Position numbers and translations under genes: made by a program. Of a stretch of DNA of 34,669 bases, positions 17,180-24,300 are shown piece by piece (the first letter of the stretch is position 1; every line of letters starts with the position of its first letter). Source of the DNA: Butyrivibrio sp. CAG:318 (GTDB lineage Bacteria > Bacillota > Clostridia > Lachnospirales > Lachnospiraceae); NCBI GenBank assembly GCA_000431815.1, contig FR889252.1, forward strand, positions 64,887 through 99,555, in the 5' to 3' direction. The notes beneath the pieces are model-generated. The model was not told the DNA's origin. It was given only the letters and a program-made list of their open reading frames with translations, and did no database searches.

Positions 17180-17821
17180 TTAAAGATAGTGAAGTAACTG
17201 TGACGGCTGCTCAATAAACCGGGTTGCTCCGGCTTCCGTAAGGACTTCCTTGTCGCGGAACCCCCATAACACAGCAACCATATCAAGTCCTGTATTAAAC
17301 GCTGTCCGGACATCCACCTGTGAATCCCCGACATAAAGCGTGTGTTCCTTATCGCTTCCAAGTTCCTTAAGCATCTCGTCAACCATATACGGATCCGGCT
17401 TGGTCGGCTTTCCGTCAACGACTCCGGCAGCACCGTCCATAAGGCCTTCAAAATAAATCTCATTAAGTTTCTCAACTGCGGATTTAACTTTGTTGGATGC
17501 TATTCCAAGCTTATAACCGCGTTTCTTAAGTTCGCGCAAAAGTTCCATGATTCCGTCGTACGGACCGGTCTTATCATTGCAATGCGCATCATAATGTTTC
17601 TTAAAATCATCATAGACTTTCTCAAGTTCTTCCGGTTCCGTTCCCTGAGGTACCGCGCGCTCGATAAGTTTACGGATTCCGTTGCCGACAAACTGCCTGA
17701 CTTCCTCAATCGTGCGGGCTGGCATTCCATGCGTCTTAAGTGCATAATTGGTGCTGTCGCACAGATCATCCAGTGTATTCAAAAGTGTTCCGTCAAGGTC
17801 AAATATAACTGTATCGTACAT
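17180..17821 (-). CDS. HAD phosphatase, phosphoglycolate phosphatase-like
   Basis: A 213-residue HAD-superfamily hydrolase with motif I FDLDGTLLNT near residue 7 (nucleophile and acid/base Asp), motif II in GIASNK, a Lys of motif III in KPTKPDP and motif IV in YVGDSQVDVRTA. The four-helix cap between motifs I and II fits subclass IA, as in phosphoglycolate phosphatase and pyrophosphatase PpaX. The substrate cannot be chosen from sequence. Its ATG overlaps the stop of the preceding HAD gene by one base (TAATG), so the pair is translationally coupled. Confidence 0.85.
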   Translation of the reverse strand: MYDTVIFDLDGTLLNTLDDLCDSTNYALKTHGMPARTIEEVRQFVGNGIRKLIERAVPQGTEPEELEKVYDDFKKHYDAHCNDKTGPYDGIMELLRELKKRGYKLGIASNKVKSAVEKLNEIYFEGLMDGAAGVVDGKPTKPDPYMVDEMLKELGSDKEHTLYVGDSQVDVRTAFNTGLDMVAVLWGFRDKEVLTEAGATRFIEQPSQLLHYL

Positions 17822-18540
17822 TACATATCACTCCTTATGTGTCCTATGTCTCCGTCCAAAAATACATATTTGCATTCCGGCACGGGCTCATTCTCCGGCG
17901 AAATTGCCGTGCGTATATACGCCGCATCCATACCGGCCGCAGCAGCTCCCGCAATGTCGGAGCTGCCGTCATTGCCAACCATTATGCACTCTTTCACATC
18001 AAGTCCGTGTTTTTTAATAAGTGCATTGAAAAAATCCTTATCCGGCTTCTTGCAGCCTTCATCGGACGAGATAAAAATATCATCAAAGCATGGCACCAGT
18101 CCGGTGCTTTCAAGTTCCTGCCATGTAAAAGCCCGCTGCGCGTTGGACAGAAGATATATTTTCTTACCGGCCTCACGCAGTTCTTTAAGAACCTTCAATG
18201 TATTGGGATAAAGTTTAACAAATTCCGTTGATATAATTCTGAACTGCTCTGCAGCTTTATAAACTTCTTCATCCGTATAATCCGGTCGTTTATCCCGGCA
18301 TATCGCAGCAAAAACAGGTATCACATCCGGCTCCGGGTATTCATGTTTGTTCTGTTTTTTAAGTTCTTCTATCTGTCTGCCTATAAGTTCATCATACCGT
18401 TTCTTAACTTTACGCGCAGAATACCTGATACCCTCTGTCTTAAGCCATCCGGCATATTTCTTCCATGTGGCTTTGCTCCACTCGTCGGTTCGTATATCTA
18501 TCAGGGTTCCGTACAGGTCAAAAATAAAATTATTATACAT
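17821..18540 (-). CDS. HAD-family hydrolase, YjjG-like
   Basis: A 239-residue HAD-superfamily hydrolase. Motif I is FDLYGTLIDI, with Tyr between the two residues as in the YjjG-like nucleotidase group. Motif II is in LLSNAQ, motif III in CKKPDKDFF and motif IV in MVGNDGSSDIAGA. The cap is helical. YjjG proteins dephosphorylate nucleoside monophosphates, including modified ones, but this member's substrate is unknown. The ribosome binding site GGAAGGAG is strong. First gene of a unit with the second HAD gene and ygiQ, divergent from the purine operon. Confidence 0.82.
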   Translation of the reverse strand: MYNNFIFDLYGTLIDIRTDEWSKATWKKYAGWLKTEGIRYSARKVKKRYDELIGRQIEELKKQNKHEYPEPDVIPVFAAICRDKRPDYTDEEVYKAAEQFRIISTEFVKLYPNTLKVLKELREAGKKIYLLSNAQRAFTWQELESTGLVPCFDDIFISSDEGCKKPDKDFFNALIKKHGLDVKECIMVGNDGSSDIAGAAAAGMDAAYIRTAISPENEPVPECKYVFLDGDIGHIRSDM

Positions 18541-18569
18541 TTGCTTCTCCTTCCATACTGACTATGAGT

Positions 18570-18575
18570 ATTTTA
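18570..18575 (-). promoter_or_regulatory. Extended -10 promoter for the HAD-ygiQ unit
   Basis: On the minus strand TGT-TAAAAT gives an extended -10 (hexamer 18575-18570) about 30 bases before the ATG. No good -35 is seen 16-18 bases upstream, so the call is tentative. Confidence 0.4.
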
Positions 18576-18607
18576 ACACATATTTGCAAAATTTCTATGA
18601 AAACGTC

Positions 18608-18638
18608 TTGATTTTTTCTTTTTTTATTGTAATAATAT
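18608..18638 (+). promoter_or_regulatory. Promoter of the ZTP-riboswitch purine operon
   Basis: TTGATT (18608-18613) and the A/T stretch TAATAATAT (18630-18638) can serve as -35 and -10 with a 16-19 nt spacer. The expected start near 18643-18645 coincides with the 5' end of the riboswitch aptamer. Confidence 0.5.
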
Positions 18639-18642
18639 ATCT

Positions 18643-18717
18643 ATCAGCTGCGTAACTGACGGATACGTGGGATTACCCACAGGGAGCGCAGTCTTAGTAA
18701 GCCGACCGTCTGGGCAG
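18643..18717 (+). promoter_or_regulatory. ZTP (pfl motif) riboswitch aptamer
   Basis: The conserved pfl core GCCGACCGTCTGGGC is present at 18701-18715. P1 is CTGCG (18648-18652) with CGCAG (18687-18691). P2 is GTGGG (18667-18671) with CCCAC (18676-18680) around loop ATTA. P3 is GCC (18701-18703) with GGC (18713-18715). The pseudoknot is GACGG (18658-18662) with CCGTC (18706-18710), five perfect pairs. This RNA class binds ZMP/ZTP and usually activates purine or folate genes. Here it precedes the enzymes that consume ZMP. Confidence 0.93.
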
Positions 18718-18746
18718 CCGTTTAGGGTATGTCCGGGCGGTTTTTT
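18705..18746 (+). terminator. Riboswitch-controlled intrinsic terminator
   Basis: The segment 18705-18715 can pair along all 11 positions (three G-U wobbles) with 18731-18741, followed by a run of T at 18741-18746. The 5' arm is the same sequence that forms the ligand-bound P3 and pseudoknot, so terminator and bound aptamer exclude each other. The predicted behaviour is termination without ZMP/ZTP and read-through with it. Confidence 0.85.
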
Positions 18747-18769
18747 ATTATTTAATTCCGGAGGTTAAT

Positions 18770-19483
18770 ATGAAAATCAGATCTTTATCAGAAGAATTAA
18801 GCAGCACTTCCTATCCCGGCAGGGGAATCATCATCGGCAGAACTCCTGACAGGGCCAAAGCTGCAATAGCTTATTTTATCATGGGAAGAAGTGCCAACAG
18901 CCGCAACCGTGTCTTCGTGGAAGATGGCGAGGGAATCCGCACACAGGCTTTCGACCCATCCAAGCTTGAGGATCCAAGTCTTATAATTTATGCGCCGGTC
19001 CGCGTTCTCGGCAACAAGACAATCGTTACCAACGGCGACCAGACCGATACCATCTACGACCTTATGGACAAGCAGTACACTTTTGAGCAGGCTTTAAGAA
19101 CACGCGAATTTGAACCTGATGCCCCTAATTACACACCTAGAATTTCCGGTATCCTTCATTTCGAGAACGGTGATTTCAATTACGCCATGTCAATTTTAAA
19201 GAGTAACAACGGTAATCCTGATTCATGCAACAGGTACACCTATGCTTATTCAAATCCTGCTGCCGGAGAGGGCCGTTTCATCCACACATACATGGGCGAC
19301 GGCAATCCGCTTCCGAGTTTTGAGGGCGAGCCGGTTCTCGTAGACATTCCTGATGACATCGACAAATTTGCCGACACAGTATGGAACAGTCTCAACGAGG
19401 AGAATAAGGTATCATTATTCATACGTTACATCAATGTTGCCGACCAGACTTATGAAACCAGAATCATCAATAAAAATAAATAA
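18770..19483 (+). CDS. purO: IMP cyclohydrolase, archaeal PurO type
   Basis: A 237-residue protein that I recognise as the PurO-type IMP cyclohydrolase (final ring closure from FAICAR to IMP), first described in archaea and unrelated to the cyclohydrolase half of bacterial PurH. The family's opening is visible as YPGRGIIIGRTPDRAKAAIA, followed by MGRSANSRNRVF (residues about 38-49), and the later PNYTPRISG and RYTYAYSNPAAGEGRFIHTY. GGAGG lies at normal distance before the ATG. It is the first gene after the ZTP riboswitch, and the AICAR formyltransferase follows after 13 bases. The pairing with the preceding pathway step strongly supports the assignment. Confidence 0.88.
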   Translation: MKIRSLSEELSSTSYPGRGIIIGRTPDRAKAAIAYFIMGRSANSRNRVFVEDGEGIRTQAFDPSKLEDPSLIIYAPVRVLGNKTIVTNGDQTDTIYDLMDKQYTFEQALRTREFEPDAPNYTPRISGILHFENGDFNYAMSILKSNNGNPDSCNRYTYAYSNPAAGEGRFIHTYMGDGNPLPSFEGEPVLVDIPDDIDKFADTVWNSLNEENKVSLFIRYINVADQTYETRIINKNK

Positions 19484-19496
19484 AGAGGTACTACTA

Positions 19497-20675
19497 ATGA
19501 ATGAATATCAGTTAAAATACGGATGCAATCCTAACCAGAAGCCTTCAAGGGTATTTATGAAGGATGGAAGCGACCTTCCTATCGAAATTCTTAACGGAAG
19601 GGCCGGTTATATCAATCTTCTTGATGCTTTTAACGGCTGGCAGCTTGTCCGCGAGCTCAAGAAGGCTACAGGTCTTCCTGCCGCAACTTCTTTCAAGCAT
19701 GTATCACCTGCCGGTGCGGCAGTCGGTCTTCCTCTCACTGATGTCGAGAAGAAAATCTACTGGGTTGACGATATGGGCGATTTAAGTCCTCTTGCAAGCG
19801 CATACGCAAGAGCCAGAGGCGCCGACAGAATGTCTTCTTTCGGTGATTTTATATCTCTTTCCGATGTCTGCGATGCAGATACCGCCAAGCTTATCAAGCG
19901 TGAGGTTTCGGACGGAATCATTGCTCCGGGCTATGAGCCTGAAGCTCTTGAAATCCTTTCCGCAAAGAAAAAAGGTAATTACTGTGTAATCAAAATCGAT
20001 GAAAATTATGTTCCGGCTCCTATTGAGCAGAAGGACGTTTTCGGTGTTACTTTTGAGCAGGGCCGTAACGAGCTTGTTATCAATGACGAGCTTTTTGCAA
20101 ATGTCGTTACAGACAACAAAGAAATTCCTGAGCAGGCCCGCATAGATCTCGCTATCGCAATGATCACTCTCAAATATACCCAGTCCAATTCCGTATGCTA
20201 CACCAAGAACGGTCAGGCTATCGGTATCGGCGCAGGCCAGCAGTCAAGAATCCATTGTACAAGGCTTGCCGGCCAGAAGGCTGACAACTGGTTCTTACGT
20301 CAGTCTCCGCAGGTTCTTTCCCTTCCTTTCAAGGAGGGTATCGGCAGAGCTGACCGTGACAACACGATTGATGTATACATGGGCGACGAATACATGGATG
20401 TTCTTGCCGACGGCACCTGGGAGAAATTCTTCACCGAGAAGCCTCCTGTATTTACCCGTGAGGAGAAGCGTGCATGGCTTGACCAGATGCAGGATGTCTG
20501 CCTCGGTTCGGATGCTTTCTTCCCATTCGGCGACAATATCGAGCGCGCTCACAAGAGCGGCGTCAAGTATATCGCACAGCCGGGTGGTTCTGTCCGCGAT
20601 GACAATGTTATCGAGACATGCAACAAATACGGCATGGCAATGTGCTTCACAGGAATAAGACTGTTCCACCATTAA
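19497..20675 (+). CDS. AICAR formyltransferase, stand-alone (PurH C-terminal type)
   Basis: A 392-residue protein corresponding to the formyltransferase part of PurH, which adds a formyl group from 10-formyl-tetrahydrofolate to AICAR (ZMP). It contains LKYGCNPNQKPS, the catalytic Lys-His in SFKHVSPAGAAVG, and NSVCYTKNGQAIGIGAGQQSRIHC (written here in part of the family pattern). The N-terminal cyclohydrolase (MGS-like) domain of normal PurH is missing; that job falls to the PurO gene upstream. The start is ATG 19497 after AGAGG; the longer ORF from 19353 overlaps PurO out of frame and is not used. A large palindrome follows the stop. Confidence 0.93.
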   Translation: MNEYQLKYGCNPNQKPSRVFMKDGSDLPIEILNGRAGYINLLDAFNGWQLVRELKKATGLPAATSFKHVSPAGAAVGLPLTDVEKKIYWVDDMGDLSPLASAYARARGADRMSSFGDFISLSDVCDADTAKLIKREVSDGIIAPGYEPEALEILSAKKKGNYCVIKIDENYVPAPIEQKDVFGVTFEQGRNELVINDELFANVVTDNKEIPEQARIDLAIAMITLKYTQSNSVCYTKNGQAIGIGAGQQSRIHCTRLAGQKADNWFLRQSPQVLSLPFKEGIGRADRDNTIDVYMGDEYMDVLADGTWEKFFTEKPPVFTREEKRAWLDQMQDVCLGSDAFFPFGDNIERAHKSGVKYIAQPGGSVRDDNVIETCNKYGMAMCFTGIRLFHH

Positions 20676-20680
20676 TACAA

Positions 20681-20772
20681 ATAGCCGCGCGGTGATAACT
20701 TCTGATATGTACCCCTTTCACTGGATGTCCAGTAAAAGGGGTACATATCATGATAACTTCCCGCGCGGCTAT
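20681..20772. terminator. Bidirectional terminator hairpin split by a nested palindrome
   Basis: A 12-bp perfect outer stem (20681-20692 with 20761-20772, ATAGCCGCGCGG) lies between the convergent purine and DNA-glycosylase genes. Its interior holds two identical 10-bp direct repeats, TGATAACTTC, at 20693-20702 and 20751-20760. These flank a near-perfect 48-bp palindrome at 20703-20750. Removing the palindrome and one repeat restores an ordinary 12-bp stem with a 10-nt loop. T-rich bases follow on the plus strand (weak) and A/T-rich bases on the other. Confidence 0.75.
20703..20750. mobile_element. 48-bp palindromic insertion with 10-bp target duplication
   Basis: The two halves (20703-20726 and 20727-20750) are complementary at 22 of 24 positions, with one mismatch in the arm (C at 20719) and one at the centre. 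Each end starts TGATATGTACCCCTTT. TGATAACTTC is duplicated immediately on both sides, as expected for a transposition target duplication. No coding capacity is present. It looks like a very small MITE-like element or two joined transposon ends; the parent element is unknown. Confidence 0.5.
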
Positions 20773-20822
20773 AATTTTGGCCACGGCAATGACTTTACGC
20801 GCGTTTTCCGGAAATTCTCATT

Positions 20823-21320
20823 TCACACTTCGCGCAATCTATCCATTATCACACTCCACTCTTTAATCAGCCTGTCCAGACTACATGCTGCGTTTGCCGG
20901 GCTGGTGCTCGGCAGTTTAAAAGCTGGCATTCCGGTCTGTTTTTCGCAGTATTTATGATACAATTCATATGATTTGCTGCCATTGCAATATACCGCTTGT
21001 ATTGGCGCTGTTTCCAGTATTATATTCAGATTGTTGGGAACCACACCCTTGATGCTGCTGTCTGATGAACCTTCTATTTCGCATGACGCAATTGTATCCC
21101 ACAATGCTATGTGATTTTCATGCAGCATTTTCTTCTTATCTTCTATGGTATGCGGCACTGGATAATCGGTAAGCGCCGCAATAACACGCCAGAACCGGTT
21201 CTGCGGATGCCCGTAAAAGAACCGCATTTCTCTCGATTTCACTGACGGAAATGAACCTAGAATTAATAATCTTGAATTCCGGTCATATAGTGGCTCAATG
21301 TTATGATTTATTCTTTCCAT
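20823..21320 (-). CDS. DNA-deoxyinosine glycosylase (uracil-DNA glycosylase superfamily)
   Basis: A 165-residue protein of the UDG superfamily in the group annotated as hypoxanthine-DNA (deoxyinosine) glycosylase, which removes deaminated adenine from DNA. Motifs are LLILGSFPSVKSRE near residue 18, FYGHPQNRFWRVIAAL, GVVPNNL and the C-terminal KLPSTSPANAA. The length is typical. AAGGAG precedes the ATG. It begins 23 bases after the giant flagellin stop on the same strand with no visible terminator, so it may be read from the same transcript although the functions seem unrelated. Confidence 0.85.
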   Translation of the reverse strand: MERINHNIEPLYDRNSRLLILGSFPSVKSREMRFFYGHPQNRFWRVIAALTDYPVPHTIEDKKKMLHENHIALWDTIASCEIEGSSDSSIKGVVPNNLNIILETAPIQAVYCNGSKSYELYHKYCEKQTGMPAFKLPSTSPANAACSLDRLIKEWSVIMDRLREV

Positions 21321-21343
21321 TACGCTCCTTCAATTCGTAAATT

Positions 21344-24300
21344 TTATTGTCCCAGCAATTTCAGCACACCCTGTGCCTGGATGTTAGCCTGCGCAATCAT
21401 GGCCTGGGCAGCCTGCTCCAGTATTGAATTTGAAGCATATCGTACAGTCTCTGATGCAATGTCCGTATCGCGTACCAGAGACTCCGCGCTCTGGGTGTTC
21501 TCAGCTGTATTGTTATTTCCGTTGATTGCGTGCTCAAGACGATTTTCCATTGCGCCATAATCACTGCGTATGGCGGATACGGCATCAAGTGCGCCGGCAA
21601 GTCTTCCAAGTGCCTTGTTGGCATACTTGGGTTTTGTAATAGCTACTGAATTGATTCCAAGACTCACGGTATTCATAACCGGCCGGTCAAGTTCAATATA
21701 GTCACGGCCGGCGTTACCGCTCAGCTGGATTTTAATATTCTCCTTTTCCCCGGCGGCCGAATTTTTCACATAGAAAAGACTGTCCCTGGCTGACCCGGCA
21801 ACATTGTCTATTATGTGCCTTCCAAAACTGTTATATTGTATCTTAAGTCTGCCATCTTCTATCTTGGCGGTAAGCGGCGCTCCGCCTGCGTTAAATCCTG
21901 CATTGACTGCATCTGCAAGCTCGTCCGCTGTATAATCCCCGTCCGCAAGTGTAACTGAGTATGTTCTGCCGTCAGCATCCAGTGACAGCGTGTTGTTCTC
22001 CGCAGTAACCGTTAATCCGTCTGTAATGTCCTTCGCACCCGTTGTATAAGCCGGAACCATCCTGCCGTCAGTCTGGTAAAAAATATTGAAAGCTGCACTT
22101 CCCCTGACCCCGTCGATTATATATTGTCCGCTATCAGGGAGTGCAGTGTTGTCATTAATTTTGAGGCAGAGCGCGTCATTATCATTAGCGCCTACGACTC
22201 CTGTATTTACACCGCCAATCTGTGCTTTTACCATATCTTTCGGGAGGCCTGCAGCTTCAAGTTTCTTATTGATCTGCTTCTGCAGTTCCGCAATCAGTGA
22301 GTTTCCATCATATTCGCCCTCCGTAAGTTTGACAGTAATGTTATTCACTGTATTGCCACAGGTAATATCGAATGTAAATTCATCGTTTAAATCTTTCTCA
22401 ACCGTCACGCTGCCTCCTCGGATATTCTTACGTCCGATTGTAAAAGCCGCGTCACATATCTGCCCTCCGGCTTTTTGTGATGGTGTCAGTTTCTGCGATA
22501 CTTCTGTGCTTTTGCAAAGTACATTGTGATAGAATCCGCCTGAAAAACCGCTCATGGAATATCCGCTTCCGGTATGTGTACTCTCAATCTTCACTCCTGA
22601 CGCATCAACTGTCGCGGTAAGTTCACCGTTGCCGACAGCCGCATCAAGTTTACCCTGAAGTTCTTTTGTAAGGCTCTTAAAGTCATATGTACCGTCACTC
22701 AGTCTAAAGTTTACACCCTGCGATACGCCTGCTTTCCTGTATGTAAAGGAAAGTTCCCGGTTCCACTCATCGATAACGACCGGTTCGCTTAGATTCACTC
22801 CATCAATGTACGCTTTTTTGGATGATATATAACCGGATTCAGCCGTAGGATTAATATCGCTTTCTATTCTTTCCTGTGACTGAAAACCGCCTCCGGAAGA
22901 TGAACTTACAGAAAGCGAACCGCCGTTTTCGGTACCGGTAAGTTCCAGTTTACCGTCCGCATTAAAAGATGCTTTGGCCCCGGCTTTCACAGTCTCGGTT
23001 TTTCCGTATATCGGCAGCATTGATGTACCGCCACCGTCATATGTCATAAAAATATTGGTTTGTGAACCGGCTTCGGTAGTCGTATATGTAAGTCTTTTAC
23101 CTGAAAGTGAAACCTCTACCGGGATTCCCTCATCCCGGAATTTGGTATTCAGCATGCCGACAAATGCCTGCCTGTCATAAGTTCCATTATCGAGCGTGAT
23201 ATTATGCGATGTACCGTTTACGCTTATAATAAAGCTTGATGTATCATTAGTTATATTTATTTCTTCCTGCATGTCCTGCTGTGCCGTAGCAGAGGCCGGC
23301 TTTTTGACTATAAAGTCACCGAATAATGTTTCGGCACTGCTGCCGCCCTGCATATTGTTATATGATATCATATAATCCTGGCCAATGCCGTTGCTGGTCA
23401 GCCTGAGCCTGTTATTGTATAAGGACGCTGTTATACCCGTGCCCGATGCCAAAAGCTGTCTGTTTATTTCATTAACAATTCCGGTTCTGTCGTATGTTCC
23501 CGCTGCAAGATCAAGCCTGACATTCCTCGTTCCTGCGCCATCCCTGTATGTGAAAACAAATTCAGCATTGTCAGATCCTATTATCATTGTGTTTTCCAGT
23601 TCTTTGGATGATGTTGCCTGTGCTGCAGTTCTTGTGGTATACAGTTCCTTCAGAAACGAACTGTTTCCCGTAGAGATTTCCAATCCGGTTTCATCCGCTC
23701 TTTTCTCATTGCCCGACCCGTCATTAAGCCTGGACGTGAATGTAAGAGCGCCATTATCAAGGCTTACTTTAACTCCGCCGTATTGTGTACCAAGCTTGTT
23801 ATCAAGCTGTTTCTGTATAGCTGATGCAAGTCCGTCGGCGGAATAACTTCCGTCCGGGATTGTTATATTTACCGTTGATGTTCCATTCTGTGTTTTTACG
23901 TTTATCGCAAGCCGGTTATTCGAAGCATTCACAATATTGGTAGAACCAATTTTTCTGTCAAGCGTTATCGAGGCGGCTCTGTTAACATCATATGCTCCTA
24001 CCACACCCTGGCTTTCCTTAGTTACACCGGAAGATGTATAATTACGCGATGTTGTCGATGTATTTCCGCTTCCGGATGCTGTCACATTATTATTGGTCGT
24101 GGTTCCCGATGAATTTATTGCAGCAAATTTATTAATTGTAATTATTTTTTGTTCTTTCAGCTGATCGTTGATTGCATTTATGATATCATCTCTGGAGCTC
24201 ACACCCGAAGGAATACTGACATCATGTCTGTTACCGTTAATATCAACAGAAAAATTCTTCCCCGCCGCATCAGCCGGATTATTTATCGGTGTATTAAGTG

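Noticed and set aside
19353..19496. N-terminal extension of the AICAR formyltransferase
   Set aside because: It overlaps the purO coding region out of frame and lacks family similarity; ATG 19497 has a good ribosome binding site and begins the conserved sequence.
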